A stretch of DNA of 64,000 nucleotides from assembly GCF_007992715.1 (NCBI RefSeq), contig NZ_BKAU01000001.1, forward strand, positions 1,426,001-1,490,000, given 5' to 3'. A program made the position numbers and the translations under genes. The notes under the pieces are model-generated. The model had not been told where the DNA came from. It was given only the letters and a program-made list of their open reading frames with translations, and made no database searches. The DNA is from Chitinophaga cymbidii. Its GTDB lineage: Bacteria > Bacteroidota > Bacteroidia > Chitinophagales > Chitinophagaceae. Shown in pieces: positions 5,927 to 17,261 of this stretch (positions are counted from its first letter, which is position 1; each line of letters begins with the position of its first letter).

Positions 5927-7994
5927 CCGTTTGCTTTCCTTCCTGTTGTTCTGCTGTTCCCTGCTCCCTTTTACCGCTGCAACGGCACAAGACACGCTCG
6001 CTGTTGACTTCACCAGCCCCGTAAACGGCCGGGACCTCCGGTTGGTGACCGGTGTGTACCACGACGAGGACGAGGCTTTCAACATGCAGGACCTTGCATC
6101 CCTGCCTTTCGAAAATGATACGTCCGTTTTTCATCCGCGCAAGCGGCCCTTATACCACGTTAACAACATCTGGCTGAAGCTGACCATTAAAAATACCGGC
6201 GCTGCAGATACTTCCCTCTGGTTCTTTACCGGCTATCACGATGAAATGGAATGGTTCACCCCGGATGGGGATGGCGGCTATCACAGCCTCGTCCGCACCG
6301 GGCTGATGACGGACAACGGGAACGTGGAGCGGTGGGGGCATTATGCTTTTCCTGTGAAAGCCGCCGCGGGCGAAACGAAGACCTATTACCTGCACATCGT
6401 CAATCACCGCTACCGGGAAAACAGGCTCATGCCCGTATTGTACGACGCCCTGCATTACGCGGAGCACCGCCATCAGTATGCGGACCATTTCAAAAAAGAA
6501 GCCCTCGTCATCCAGATCCTGATCGGCATGCTGCTGGTCCTCCTCTGCATCACGCTCATCAATTATACCCAGCTGCCGGACCGCTCATCGCTGTACTTCG
6601 CGGCGTACGTGCTCGGGCTGATCATCTTCTTTGCATTGCGCCTGGAATCAAAGCCTTTCCAGCTTTCCTTTTTCCATTACTGGCCGATGCTTAAATATTA
6701 CTGGGACATTCCGGCCATCCTGTTCTGCTTCTACCTCATGCCCTTGCTCTTCGGCAACATATTCCTCAGCCTGCGCGAACGTTTCCCGCTGATGGAAAGA
6801 TGCTACCGCTATGGCGCGGTGCTGTGTGCCGTGCTGATCGTGCTGTTCCTGGGGATCTTTGCCCTGGGGGAATACCAGGTGCCGGCCATGATCTATTCCT
6901 GGTTCCATATGTTCTCCATTATTCCGCTCGGCATTTCGCTTTTTGCGCTGGCCCGCAGAACGAGGCATCATCCGCTGATCCGCTTTTTCCTGCTGGGTTC
7001 GCTGAGCGTGTTCCTGCTGTCCCTCTGGTCGTTCATAGTGCACAGGGAACCTGTGGGGCTGAACAGCATACAGGAACTGACCGCCCCGAATTATATCATC
7101 CTGCTGGGCATATTGGCGCAGGCGATGTTTTACGCGGCGGGGCTAAGCTACCGGAATAAGCTCGTGCACCAGGAAAGAACGAAGACGCAGGAAATGCTGA
7201 TCCGGCAGCTGAACAGGAACAAGGAACTGCAACGCAAGCTCAACGAGCAGCTGGAAGAGCTGGTGAAGGAACAGACGACGGAAATACTGCGCAAGAACCA
7301 GGAGCTGGAAGAGCAGCGCAAGTTGCAGCTGGACGTGGAGTACAGCAAGAAGCTGGCGGAAATAGAGCTGAAAGCCATCCGCGCGCAGATCAATCCGCAC
7401 TTCATCTTCAACTGCCTCAACTCCATACAATTGTTCGTCATGCAGCGCGATTACGAACATGCCCAGAAATACCTGTCCGATTTCTCCTACCTGATCCGTA
7501 AAACGCTGGACTTCTCCCGCCGGAACTTTATCTCCCTGGCTGACGAAATTACCTACTTAAATACCTATCTTGGGCTGGAGAAAATGCGGTTTGAGCAAAA
7601 GATGTCTTATGAGATCGTAATAGACCCCGTAATCGCGGCCGCCGAACTGGAAGTGCCGGCCATGCTGCTGCAGCCATATGTGGAGAATGCGGTGAAGCAC
7701 GGCATGACGAATACAGACCACAGCTGCGGCCTGCTGATGATCCGCTTCAACGAACTGGAATCAGACATGCTGGAATGCGTGATTGAAGACAACGGCATCG
7801 GGATAGAACGCTCGAAGGCGTTGCGTTCCATGCCATCGCACCACCAGTCGTCCGGCATGGAGATCAGCCTCAACCGGGCGGAGCTGCTGAACAAAATGTA
7901 CAACACAGGCATCCAGATAGAGATCATTGATAAATCAAGTAAACAGGCCAGCAACAGCGGAACCATCATCAGGATATTGATACCCCAGTTATAG
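5913..7994 (+). CDS. 7TMR-DISM sensor histidine kinase (LytS-type)
   Basis: A 693-residue membrane sensor kinase. A signal peptide (about 1-26) is followed by a periplasmic 7TMR-DISM extracellular domain (about 30-190), seven membrane helices (about 197-412) and a long coiled coil rich in Glu, Gln and Lys (415-480). Next comes a His_kinase/LytS dimerisation domain with [15 protein letters not shown], whose phospho-accepting His is residue 496. The C-terminal HATPase domain has ENAVKHG and DNGIG. The 7TMR-DISM domain typically senses a carbohydrate or other small ligand. It forms an obvious two-component pair with the LytTR regulator 26 nt downstream and is coupled to phhB by a 14-nt overlap. 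Confidence 0.93.
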   Translation: MNHPDRLLSFLLFCCSLLPFTAATAQDTLAVDFTSPVNGRDLRLVTGVYHDEDEAFNMQDLASLPFENDTSVFHPRKRPLYHVNNIWLKLTIKNTGAADTSLWFFTGYHDEMEWFTPDGDGGYHSLVRTGLMTDNGNVERWGHYAFPVKAAAGETKTYYLHIVNHRYRENRLMPVLYDALHYAEHRHQYADHFKKEALVIQILIGMLLVLLCITLINYTQLPDRSSLYFAAYVLGLIIFFALRLESKPFQLSFFHYWPMLKYYWDIPAILFCFYLMPLLFGNIFLSLRERFPLMERCYRYGAVLCAVLIVLFLGIFALGEYQVPAMIYSWFHMFSIIPLGISLFALARRTRHHPLIRFFLLGSLSVFLLSLWSFIVHREPVGLNSIQELTAPNYIILLGILAQAMFYAAGLSYRNKLVHQERTKTQEMLIRQLNRNKELQRKLNEQLEELVKEQTTEILRKNQELEEQRKLQLDVEYSKKLAEIELKAIRAQINPHFIFNCLNSIQLFVMQRDYEHAQKYLSDFSYLIRKTLDFSRRNFISLADEITYLNTYLGLEKMRFEQKMSYEIVIDPVIAAAELEVPAMLLQPYVENAVKHGMTNTDHSCGLLMIRFNELESDMLECVIEDNGIGIERSKALRSMPSHHQSSGMEISLNRAELLNKMYNTGIQIEIIDKSSKQASNSGTIIRILIPQL

Positions 7995-8020
7995 TTGACC
8001 TGTGCCAATTAAATAACCAT

Positions 8021-8770
8021 ATGATCCGCGCAATTATCATAGACGATGAACGGAACAGCAGGGATATTATCTCGCTGATGCTGGGCAAGTATTGCCCCGA
8101 GATCGAAGCGGTAGGCACCGCCGCCAACTGCCGGGAAGGCATTGAGCAGATCCGCCGCCACAAACCCCAACTGGTTTTCCTCGACCTCGAAATGCCCGAC
8201 GGCACAGGATTTGACGTGCTCGCCGGCGCATACGACGCATCTTTTGAAGCCATCTTCGTAACTGCTTTTGAAAAACGTTTCCTGCACACCATCCGGCTCA
8301 GCGAAGTAGAGCTGATCCTGAAACCGATCGACAAGGAAAGCCTGCTGCAGGCCGTAGGCACCGTGATGAAACGCATCGGGCAGCAACAGCAGCATGAACG
8401 TTATGAAGTTTTGCTGTCCAACTTCGGCAAGCCCGAAAGCGATGTGCGCCAGCTCGTGCTGCCGTCTTCCGAAGGGCCGGAGGCCGTGATCTCCATTGAC
8501 GACATTTACTACCTGGAAGGCTATACGGAGAAAACTGTTTTCTACCTGCCGGATGGTAAAGTGATGGCTTCGCGCCGCCCCTTCCGCTATTACACGGAAC
8601 TGTTCGCGAACATGCGCTTTTACCAGACCACGAATCACCAGATGGTGCAGGTGCCCCATATCCAGCGGATAGACCAGGAGCAGAACAAGCTGCATCTGAA
8701 AGGAGATATTGTGCTGGACGTAACAGACCGCCGCAAACGCGAGCTGGTCAATATCTGGAAGCAAGGCTGA
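8021..8770 (+). CDS. LytTR-family response regulator
   Basis: A 249-residue protein with an N-terminal receiver (1-120; acidic Asp8/Asp9, phospho-acceptor Asp55 in LVFLDLEMPDG, Lys near 107) and a C-terminal LytTR DNA-binding domain (about 145-245). The partner is the upstream kinase. LytTR proteins bind direct repeats upstream of targets, but I could not identify target sites in this window. It ends 1 nt from the stop of the convergent chromate transporter gene. Confidence 0.95.
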   Translation: MIRAIIIDDERNSRDIISLMLGKYCPEIEAVGTAANCREGIEQIRRHKPQLVFLDLEMPDGTGFDVLAGAYDASFEAIFVTAFEKRFLHTIRLSEVELILKPIDKESLLQAVGTVMKRIGQQQQHERYEVLLSNFGKPESDVRQLVLPSSEGPEAVISIDDIYYLEGYTEKTVFYLPDGKVMASRRPFRYYTELFANMRFYQTTNHQMVQVPHIQRIDQEQNKLHLKGDIVLDVTDRRKRELVNIWKQG

Positions 8771-8771
8771 C

Positions 8772-10031
8772 CTAGAGCCACCACCCCAGCAATATACAGG
8801 CAATTACGATGAATGGCGACGGCACTTTCGAGAAATAAAGCAGGCATAAGGTACCGGCCATAATGAGGAGGTTGTACCATTCCGGGTTGACGGACAGGAA
8901 GAGGATAAAGGTAGCCGACCACATGATGCCCACCACCACCGCATTGATGCCTTCCAGCGCGCGGTAGATGATCACATGTTTTTTGAGGTTGTTCCATATC
9001 GGGAAGAAGAACAGCACGAGCAGCATGCTTGGCAGGAAGATCGCCACAGGCGCCAGTATGCAGCCGAGGAACTGGTACCCCGTGCCCAGGTTCCGCATCA
9101 CCATCCCCCCTACAAAAGCAGCCAGCGAAAAAGTGGGACCGGGCAGCGCGCGCATGATCCCTGCGCCGGTCAGTAATTCCTCCGCGGTCATGAACTGTGA
9201 TTTGCTGCGGGTCACGTACTGTTCCAGCAACATCGCTATCAGGATGTCGCCCCCGCCAAACACAAGGCTGCCGAAACGGTAAAAGTTTTCGAACAGGTTG
9301 AAGGGCCGCCGCATGATCCAGTCATTCGTACGCGCCAGTTCGGAAAGCAGGCCCGCCACCAGGAAGATCAGCGCGAACAGCCAGAGGTTGCTCCATTGTA
9401 TCTTTTTGCGTTTCCCTTCAATGTCCGGGATGCGCTTGTCGCTGAAATTGGAGATAATGCCGCCGAGGATGATGAGCGCGGGAAAGGTCCAGGGAGATTT
9501 GACGAAGAAAGCCGTCAGCATCGCCACCAGCATGATCACTACGGTGGCCATGTTGCGGATGCTCACCTTGCAGGCTTTGATGCCCCCGTAAGCCAGGAAC
9601 CCAACGGCCATCGGCTGTACGTATTTGAAGATGTCCACTTCCAGCGCGCGTTTGTCAAAATACTGCAGCAGGAAACTGAGGGAGCCCATCAGCAGGCAGG
9701 CAGGGGTGATCCAGATAGCGAGCGTGGCAATAGCGAGCGGCAGCCCGCCCCGCTTGTACCCAATGAGGGTCAATGTCTGGGAAGATGAGGCGCCGGGCAA
9801 CAACTGGCAGAAGGCATTGTACTCCATCAGTTCCTGCTCCGTAACGTCTTTCCGCTGTTGCACAAACGTTTTCATCATCATCGCCAGGTGGCCCTGGGGC
9901 CCCCCAAAGGCGGTGAAGCTGTGCAACAATACGGCCTTCAGAAATGAAATGTGACGTAAAAACACTATCGATCTGGATATAGCTGCCGGAATTTGCGGTA
10001 AAATAGTGAATTTTTCAAATTGCGGCCCCAA
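8772..10031 (-). CDS. chrA: chromate efflux transporter, CHR family
   Basis: A 419-residue polytopic membrane protein with about ten hydrophobic segments and two homologous CHR halves. The N-terminal half has [14 protein letters not shown] (about 40-53) and [10 protein letters not shown], and the C-terminal half repeats the pattern with [16 protein letters not shown] and [15 protein letters not shown]. This is the long-chain ChrA architecture, which exports chromate by proton antiport. The first 20 residues are poorly conserved and an internal start is possible. There is no ChrB-type regulator next to it. Confidence 0.88.
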   Translation of the reverse strand: MGPQFEKFTILPQIPAAISRSIVFLRHISFLKAVLLHSFTAFGGPQGHLAMMMKTFVQQRKDVTEQELMEYNAFCQLLPGASSSQTLTLIGYKRGGLPLAIATLAIWITPACLLMGSLSFLLQYFDKRALEVDIFKYVQPMAVGFLAYGGIKACKVSIRNMATVVIMLVAMLTAFFVKSPWTFPALIILGGIISNFSDKRIPDIEGKRKKIQWSNLWLFALIFLVAGLLSELARTNDWIMRRPFNLFENFYRFGSLVFGGGDILIAMLLEQYVTRSKSQFMTAEELLTGAGIMRALPGPTFSLAAFVGGMVMRNLGTGYQFLGCILAPVAIFLPSMLLVLFFFPIWNNLKKHVIIYRALEGINAVVVGIMWSATFILFLSVNPEWYNLLIMAGTLCLLYFSKVPSPFIVIACILLGWWL

Positions 10032-10139
10032 TAACCCGCTATTTGAGGCATAGAACTTGCACTTCCCTATCAGGCGAAGAACAAAACGGTTCGTTTAGCC
10101 GTTAAAGATAACATGGCCTCAAACTCATAATCAATACAG

Positions 10140-11186
10140 ATGAAACGATCCTTACTGGCAATTCTGCTGCTGGCCGGCTTTATGCACACGCAGGCCCAAT
10201 CCACCGGTTACAACAGCACCGCCCGTTGGTCTACCTTCGCCCTTCAATCCCCCGAAACCAGTCCTGAACCTGTCAGCGACACCTGCCTGGTGTTCGTCAG
10301 CAACCGCCATGTGATGACGGACAGCCTTCGCTTCGTGGACGAATCGCTGGACACGGCCGCGCTTAAATATTTCTTCCTGCAAAAACAGGAAGGCCAATGG
10401 AAGGTCTATAAAGCCGCTACGCTTGGCGAGGCCATGAAAAGCCTGCCCGGCCGGAAAGACATTGTTGTATACGCGGAAGGCATGGGAAAGACCTTTACGG
10501 CCAACGTAGAAAGGGCCCGGCTGATGAGCGCGCAGTATAACGTGCATGTGGTGATGTTCGACTATGCCAGCATCAACTCCACCTACAAGCCCGCGAAGAA
10601 CTTCCGCTTTGCCCGCGGGAACGCCCGCGGCTCCGCCGCCCAGTACCTTTCCCTGCTGAAAGAATTCCAACGGGCGCGCGTTAACAACGCGGATTGGATC
10701 AGCGGCCGGAAGCTTTCCACATTCTACCACAGTATGGGTAATATCATCCTCGAAAAAATGGTGGAAGAACATGACATCAGCAGCATTAACACAACGCCGT
10801 TCATCGACAACCTGGTGCTCAACGCCGCCTGCGTGCCCATGAAAAGGCACAGTGAATGGCTGGAAAAAATAAAGTTTGCCAAACAGATATACGTACATTA
10901 TAATGCTACCGATCTGCAGCTGAAAGGCGCGCACCTCCTGACCATGAAGCGGCAGCTGGGAGAAAAGATCACAAAGCGGCAACGCGCGGAAAATGCCGTC
11001 TACATTAACTTTCACGACATGGCCGGCTTTCAGCACAGCTACTTCATGAACTTCCCCTACAACGAATACCGCCTCACACCGGCCATGGTGGATTACTTTT
11101 CGAAGCTGTTCACCGGGCAGGACATCTCCCCGCAGGAAGCAATAACGCTGCTGACTACACGAAGCACTGCCACCAGTAGAATGTAA
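10140..11186 (+). CDS. secreted alpha/beta-hydrolase-like protein (DUF900-like)
   Basis: A 348-residue protein with a signal peptide (1-19, cut after AQA). The core has a beta strand DIVVYAEGMGKTFTANVERA and the nucleophile-elbow-like segment STFYHSMGN (about 197-205). A Ser is framed by His and Met-Gly, as in serine hydrolases of the DUF900 type. Motifs are weaker than in classical lipases, so catalysis is likely but not proven. Substrate unknown. It ends directly against the convergent oxygenase gene with no spacer. Confidence 0.6.
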   Translation: MKRSLLAILLLAGFMHTQAQSTGYNSTARWSTFALQSPETSPEPVSDTCLVFVSNRHVMTDSLRFVDESLDTAALKYFFLQKQEGQWKVYKAATLGEAMKSLPGRKDIVVYAEGMGKTFTANVERARLMSAQYNVHVVMFDYASINSTYKPAKNFRFARGNARGSAAQYLSLLKEFQRARVNNADWISGRKLSTFYHSMGNIILEKMVEEHDISSINTTPFIDNLVLNAACVPMKRHSEWLEKIKFAKQIYVHYNATDLQLKGAHLLTMKRQLGEKITKRQRAENAVYINFHDMAGFQHSYFMNFPYNEYRLTPAMVDYFSKLFTGQDISPQEAITLLTTRSTATSRM

Positions 11187-12143
11187 TTATTTCTTTAGTC
11201 CGATTTCCCGCAAACGCTCGTCCAGGTACGCTCCGGCGGTGATGGGCGCGTATTCCGCGGGATGTTTTTCATTCACGCAGCTGCTGAGGCAGGTGAGGTC
11301 CATATCGGATTTCGGGTGAAGGAAAAAGGGGATCGAGAACCGGGACGTTCCCCACAGCTCGCGCGGCGGATTCACTACGCGGTGCGTGGTGGATTTAAGC
11401 CGGTTGTTCGTGAGCCTTTGCAGCATGTCGCCCACGTTTACAACGATCTGTTCCGGCAGCGAGGTTACCGGCACCCAGTTCCCCTGTTTGTCCAGTATCT
11501 GCAAACCATCCGCTGATGCGCCGACCAGCAGGGTAATAAGATTGATGTCCTCATGCTGTTCCGCGCGAATGGCTGATTCCGGTTCCTGTGTAATAGGCGG
11601 GTAATGAATGGCGCGCAGGATGGAATTACCGTTATGTATCCTGCCGTCAAAATAATGTTCATCCAGCCCGAGATATAAAGCAATGGCCTGCAGCAAGGCG
11701 CGGCCGGCCTTCTCGAACCCGCGGTAGGCTTTAAAGAAAGTAGGCGTGAATGCCGGCACTTCTTTCACCTGCACATTGTCCGGGTATTCCGCTTTAACGG
11801 GATCATTGTCTTCTACCGACTGCCCGAACTGGAAGAACTCTTTCAGGTCCGGCGCGTCGAAGCCTTTGGCATGCTCCTTTCCGAAAGATGTGTACCCGCG
11901 CTGGCCGGCCAGTTCCGGTATCTCGTAGCTGCGCTTTGTATCGGAAGGCAATTTGAAAAACTCCTGTACGTACCGGTACAGATCGGCGATCAGTTCGTCG
12001 GAGATGCCGTGGTTCCTGACGGCTACGAATCCGACATCTTCATAAGCTTTTCCCAGTTGCTGCACGAAAGCCGCTTTGCGGGCGGGGTCGCCGGAGGTGA
12101 AGTCCGCCAGGTCAACGGATGGAATGGTGTTAACGGTAGCCAT
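11187..12143 (-). CDS. isopenicillin N synthase-like 2OG-Fe(II) oxygenase
   Basis: A 318-residue non-heme iron oxygenase. The N-terminal DIOX_N region (about 6-130) is followed by a 2OG-Fe(II) domain with the metal triad HxD in EQHEDINLITLL, the distal His in STTHRVVNPP, and the 2-oxoglutarate-binding RFSIPFF. The family oxidises small molecules in the cytoplasm. No biosynthetic cluster surrounds it, so the substrate is unknown. It is downstream of exbD on the same strand with a 34-nt gap and may be co-transcribed. Confidence 0.9.
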   Translation of the reverse strand: MATVNTIPSVDLADFTSGDPARKAAFVQQLGKAYEDVGFVAVRNHGISDELIADLYRYVQEFFKLPSDTKRSYEIPELAGQRGYTSFGKEHAKGFDAPDLKEFFQFGQSVEDNDPVKAEYPDNVQVKEVPAFTPTFFKAYRGFEKAGRALLQAIALYLGLDEHYFDGRIHNGNSILRAIHYPPITQEPESAIRAEQHEDINLITLLVGASADGLQILDKQGNWVPVTSLPEQIVVNVGDMLQRLTNNRLKSTTHRVVNPPRELWGTSRFSIPFFLHPKSDMDLTCLSSCVNEKHPAEYAPITAGAYLDERLREIGLKK

Positions 12144-12177
12144 ATAGTATTTGTTTTGGAATACTATAAAGATAAGG

Positions 12178-12708
12178 CTATTCCCCGATCATCTCTTCTT
12201 CCACCGCTGAAATATCCACCAGCGCGAAACGCGCCACGCGGTTGATCTTCATCTCGTCCAGCGCATCTACCACATTGCGGTATTGCGCGCCGTGGCTGGC
12301 TTTGATGGACACTACCAGCTGGTCCGCATCCCCGTACAGCTGCGCCATTTTCTGTTGCTTGGCGCGGATCACCTCACCGATGCCGCTGGCGGGTGAGAAG
12401 CTGCTTGGATGAACTTCCGGCGGGGCGGCGGGGTCCTGGCCCTGCCCGTCGTACCAGGAAATAGTGTTGTTGGCGCCGACCAGGAGGGTAAGGGATTTAC
12501 TGGCCCCAACCGGCATCGGTGGCCCGTCCGCCGGCATGATCAGGGAAAGGGAGCGGGGTTTGCTCATGGTAGTGGTGAGCATAAAAAAGGTGATCAGGAG
12601 GAAGCCGAGGTCCACCATCGGCGTCATGTCTACCCGCGTTGATAATTTTTTGCTGCGCCTGCCGCCGCGCTGGCGGCCGCTTTCAGCTTGTGTGTTCATT
12701 TCTGCCAT
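12178..12708 (-). CDS. ExbD/TolR family biopolymer transport protein
   Basis: A 176-residue protein with a basic cytoplasmic N-terminus, one membrane helix (about 29-46) with the conserved Asp of the VDMTPMVDLGFLLITFFML segment, and a periplasmic domain. ExbD partners ExbB/TolQ in using the proton gradient to drive TonB or Tol. No exbB or tonB gene is adjacent, so it must pair with distant partners. The leader contains a perfect 12-bp hairpin (12731-12759). Confidence 0.88.
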   Translation of the reverse strand: MAEMNTQAESGRQRGGRRSKKLSTRVDMTPMVDLGFLLITFFMLTTTMSKPRSLSLIMPADGPPMPVGASKSLTLLVGANNTISWYDGQGQDPAAPPEVHPSSFSPASGIGEVIRAKQQKMAQLYGDADQLVVSIKASHGAQYRNVVDALDEMKINRVARFALVDISAVEEEMIGE

Positions 12709-12730
12709 AGGTCTGTTTTTTTTGAATTAG

Positions 12731-12759
12731 CCGGCAACGGGTGCGAAACCCGTTGCCGG
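12731..12759 (-). promoter_or_regulatory. perfect hairpin in the exbD leader
   Basis: CCGGCAACGGGT (12731-12742) and its exact complement (12748-12759) form a 12-bp stem with a 5-nt loop, 22 nt upstream of the exbD start. Neither strand has a T-run next to it, so it is not a standard terminator. It could be a leader structure or an mRNA processing or stability element. Confidence 0.45.
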
Positions 12760-12854
12760 TAATAACACACACACTTTATTACAAGTGTTTTGCTCAATGC
12801 TAAAGAGATGCGGGAGCGGGCGGTTTCCATAAAAGCGTTTCATTCGCTACGAAC

Positions 12855-12953
12855 GGCAGGGCGGAATATGCGCTAAAAAAAAGATGGCATACATCAGTAT
12901 GCGGAAGGCACGGCGGAATGTGCGCTCAAAAAAAAGGCCACGTCAGTATGCGG
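12855..12953. repeat. imperfect tandem repeat, two copies of about 48 nt
   Basis: Copies 12855-12904 and 12907-12953 share GGCGGAAT(A/G)TGCGCT, an A-run, and TCAGTATGCGG. They lie between asnS and exbD in a non-coding spacer with no open frame. The function is unknown. Duplication by replication slippage is the simplest origin. Confidence 0.7.
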
Positions 12954-12967
12954 CCCCGCTGGTCTGC

Positions 12968-13002
12968 AAAAAAAAGCGGCAACCCTTTGGGTGGCTGCCG
13001 CT
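12968..13002 (-). terminator. intrinsic terminator of asnS
   Basis: On the minus strand a GC-rich stem (AGCGGCA... against ...TGCCGCT, arms 12975-12985 and 12989-13002) with a short AAA loop is followed by eight or so T residues (12974-12968). It lies 20 nt after the asnS stop. Confidence 0.88.
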
Positions 13003-13022
13003 GGTATAAGTTAAAAACCGGT

Positions 13023-14459
13023 TTAAAACTCCGCGTTCTTCGGTGTACGCGGGAAGGGGATCACGTCGCGGATATTGGTCATGCCGCTGACGAACAGCAC
13101 GAGGCGTTCAAACCCGAGCCCGAAGCCTGCGTGCGGCGCCGTACCGAAGCGGCGGGTATCCAGGTACCAGCTTAGCTCTTCCACGGGCACGTGCATGGAC
13201 TCCATGCGCTCCACCAGCTTGTCATAGTTCTCTTCCCGTTGTGAGCCACCCACGATCTCGCCGATGCCGGGGAACAGGATGTCCATCGCCCGCACCGTTT
13301 TGCCGTCGTCGTTGCGTTTCATGTAGAAAGATTTGATAGCGGCCGGATAGTCCGTCAGGATCACCGGCTTTTTAAAATGTTTCTCCACGAGGTAGCGTTC
13401 ATGTTCGCTTTGCAGGTCGGTGCCCCATTCTTCCACGATGTACTGGAACTTCTTGTTCTTGTTGGGTTTGCTGTTCTTCAGGATGTCGATCGCTTCTGTG
13501 TAAGTGATACGTTCAAACTGGTTGTTCAGCACAAATTCCAGCTTTTCTATCAATCCCATTTCACTGCGTTCCTGCTGCGGCTTTTGCTTTTCCTCGTCCG
13601 CCAGGCGTTGTGCGAGGAACTCCAGGTCTTCCCGGTTATGCTGCAGGGCATAGCCGATCACATATTTAATGAATTCCTCGGCGAGGTCCATATTATCCTT
13701 CAGATCGTAGAAAGCCATTTCCGGTTCTATCATCCAGAATTCCGCGAGATGGCGGGCGGTGTTGGAATTTTCGGCGCGGAAAGTGGGGCCGAACGTATAG
13801 ATGTCTCCGAACGCCATGGCGCCCAGTTCGCCTTCCAGCTGGCCGGATACGGTGAGGTTGGTGGAACGTCCAAAGAAATCTTCTTTGAAATCGATGTCCC
13901 CGTCGATATTACGCGGCAGCTTCTCCAGGTCCAGCGTGGTCACACGGAACATTTCGCCGGCGCCTTCCGCATCGGAAGCGGTGATGATAGGGGTATGGAG
14001 GTATACGAATCCTTTTTCATTAAAGAACTGGTGCACGGCAAATGCGAGGGAGTGGCGGAGACGGAAAACCGCGCCGAAGGTGTTGGTGCGGAAGCGCAGG
14101 TGCGCGATCTCCCGCAGGAACTCCAGGCTTTGCTTTTGCGGCTGGATGGGGTAGGCTTCCGCATCGCAGTCACCCAGTATTTCCAGGCTGGCGGCTTTCA
14201 TTTCGAGCTTCTGCCCTTTGCCGAGGGAGGGGATGATTTCACCGGTAACGCTGATAGCGGCGCCGCGGGTGATCCGCTTGAATTCGGCGGGGTCCATGTC
14301 CTGCTCGCTTACCACCACCTGCAGATTATTATTGGTAGAGCCGTCGTTCAATGCTATAAACTGGTTATTGCGGAAGGTGCGGACCCATCCCTTTACCGTT
14401 GCTTGATAGTTTGTTTTTTCGCTGGACAAGATCGCTTTGATCTTCACTCGTTGGCTCAT
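13023..14459 (-). CDS. asnS: asparaginyl-tRNA synthetase
   Basis: A 478-residue class IIb synthetase. It has an N-terminal OB-fold anticodon-binding domain (about 1-110, [20 protein letters not shown]) and a catalytic domain with motif 2 [21 protein letters not shown] and motif 3 [15 protein letters not shown]. The IEPEMAF and NTARHL segments fit AsnRS rather than AspRS. I start at ATG 14459 ([11 protein letters not shown]). The frame continues 10 codons upstream without conserved sequence. A -7-like TATTTTTG lies at 14494-14487. Confidence 0.95.
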   Translation of the reverse strand: MSQRVKIKAILSSEKTNYQATVKGWVRTFRNNQFIALNDGSTNNNLQVVVSEQDMDPAEFKRITRGAAISVTGEIIPSLGKGQKLEMKAASLEILGDCDAEAYPIQPQKQSLEFLREIAHLRFRTNTFGAVFRLRHSLAFAVHQFFNEKGFVYLHTPIITASDAEGAGEMFRVTTLDLEKLPRNIDGDIDFKEDFFGRSTNLTVSGQLEGELGAMAFGDIYTFGPTFRAENSNTARHLAEFWMIEPEMAFYDLKDNMDLAEEFIKYVIGYALQHNREDLEFLAQRLADEEKQKPQQERSEMGLIEKLEFVLNNQFERITYTEAIDILKNSKPNKNKKFQYIVEEWGTDLQSEHERYLVEKHFKKPVILTDYPAAIKSFYMKRNDDGKTVRAMDILFPGIGEIVGGSQREENYDKLVERMESMHVPVEELSWYLDTRRFGTAPHAGFGLGFERLVLFVSGMTNIRDVIPFPRTPKNAEF

Positions 14460-14494
14460 ATCAATAATAAATTTTATAATGAGTTGCAAAAATA

Positions 14495-14869
14495 ATGTTT
14501 TATCCCGATGCCGGGAGGGGTGATTTTCGGGCCCCGCCGGCTTTCAAAAATGGCCTGCGATTTGTAATAGAATGGAGGTAACCGTTACGGGTAGAGGGAT
14601 ACAAACATTCTGTTAAATTTATATACATCGGCCATAGGCAGTCAATATTTATTTGGAGAATAATAAAACTTGTTTTAATCTTGTATTTATAATCTGTCTG
14701 ATTAAGTTCCAATTTACCACCTTCATCAGCAGTCCTTAACTCAAAGTGATCCCTATCAATTTAATGATCAAAGCTTTATTATTGACTCAAAACAATTATT
14801 TATTAATTGGTGTATGTTGGTATGCAGTGGTACCCACCTTACGACACTTCTAAAATTTGACAAACGCAG
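14495..14869. other. AT-rich intergenic region upstream of rho
   Basis: Beyond the asnS promoter element there is no supported gene in this stretch. It becomes strongly AT-rich from 14640 on and should hold the rho promoter and a long leader. I found no full TTTG-N19-TAnnTTTG match and no clear riboswitch. A 70-codon open frame on the minus strand (14500-14712) lacks any coding signature. Confidence 0.5.
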
Positions 14870-16588
<1,719 letters not shown>

Positions 16589-16608
16589 TTTATATAGTAT
16601 TAATAAGA

Positions 16609-16645
16609 ACGGCCCCGGCATTGAATTGCCGGGGCCGTTTTGTTT
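16609..16645 (+). terminator. intrinsic terminator of rho
   Basis: ACGGCCCCGGCA (16609-16620) and TGCCGGGGCCGT (16627-16638) form a 12-bp stem followed by TTTTGTTTT. The factor's own gene ends at a strong Rho-independent site. Confidence 0.9.
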
Positions 16646-16699
16646 TCAGCTGATGCCGCTCGAGGTTATTGAAGGATATTTTTTCAACCCGCTATCATG

Positions 16700-16732
16700 A
16701 AAGAAGCCCCGGTCAATGACCGGGGCTTCTTT
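16700..16732. terminator. second, bidirectional terminator hairpin
   Basis: Arms 16700-16715 and 16717-16732 are perfectly complementary over 16 bp around a single central base, with short A- and T-tracts at the ends. It most likely ends the minus-strand pair of small genes (16772-17148) and also backs up the rho terminator. Confidence 0.8.
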
Positions 16733-16771
16733 ACTTCACATGGCTAAAAAATGCACCTCTACCTTCAATCT

Positions 16772-16960
16772 TTATTTATGTGGGTATGCTATGGTCATTT
16801 CAGTGATGGTCTGCTGTTGTTCCATGGCATTCGGTCCGTGTGGCGGACGCGGAGGCTTGGGTGGTTTCGGAGGCCGCGGCGGCAGTCGTGGCGCGGCGCA
16901 GCTGGCGCCGATGATCAACATGGCACTAACGATGGCAGATGCGCTCCAGATCCTTTTCAT
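16772..16960 (-). CDS. small secreted proline-rich protein
   Basis: 62 residues from ATG 16960 (an ATG at 16966 is also in frame). A signal-type N-terminus (KR, then SASAIVSAMLIIGA) leads to a Cys at about residue 22, then a run of PPRPPKPPKPP-type repeats. The Cys could be a lipidation site, but the residue at -3 is Gly, which is atypical. The polyproline stretch suggests an envelope-spanning or surface-exposed tether. It starts 11 nt after the stop of the upstream lipoprotein gene, so the two are probably one operon. No family recognised. Confidence 0.5.
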   Translation of the reverse strand: MKRIWSASAIVSAMLIIGASCAAPRLPPRPPKPPKPPRPPHGPNAMEQQQTITEMTIAYPHK

Positions 16961-16971
16961 ACACAAATCTT

Positions 16972-17148
16972 TTAATGATGTTTCTTTTGCTGGCCCGGCG
17001 CAAATGGCTTGGCGGATTTGGTGCCGTATATTTTCTTCGCCTGGCCCGGAGGTATCCGGTTGCCCTGCGAATCATGGTAAACGGTGCAACTGCCAAGCAA
17101 AACAGCTGTCGCCAGCAAACACGATAATATAATCCTGTTGTTTTTCAT
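16972..17148 (-). CDS. small lipoprotein (58 residues)
   Basis: Minus-strand frame MKNNRIILSCLLATAVLLGS followed by Cys21, a textbook lipobox (LGSC). The mature part is about 38 residues: TVYHDSQGNRIPPGQAKK, then a Lys-rich tail ending KKHH. It is shorter than usual gene-finding cutoffs but has a perfect lipoprotein signal and good codon use. It is the first gene of a two-gene unit with the proline-rich protein. Function unknown. Confidence 0.7.
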   Translation of the reverse strand: MKNNRIILSCLLATAVLLGSCTVYHDSQGNRIPPGQAKKIYGTKSAKPFAPGQQKKHH

Positions 17149-17204
17149 CGATAGGTTGTTTTACAGGGATAGTATTGCCAAAACTCTGCCAAAGTCAACA
17201 AAAA

Positions 17205-17240
17205 CAAAAAAAGCATTGCCGCTCATGCAGCAATGCTTTT
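17205..17240 (-). terminator. terminator of the outer-membrane barrel gene
   Basis: AAAAGCATTGC (17209-17219) pairs with GCAATGCTTTT (17230-17240) and, on the minus strand, is followed by a T-rich tract. It lies 21 nt after the stop of the gene at 17262. Confidence 0.85.
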
Positions 17241-17261
17241 GAAAAAAATCTAATAGTTAGA

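Noticed and set aside
12855-12953. CRISPR array
   Set aside because: Only two adjacent imperfect copies with no spacers and no cas genes.
13377-14495. A 372-codon plus-strand frame opposite asnS
   Set aside because: Shadow of the synthetase; no domain or initiation signal.
14500-14712. A 70-codon minus-strand frame between asnS and rho
   Set aside because: No signal, domain or codon bias; lies in AT-rich spacer.
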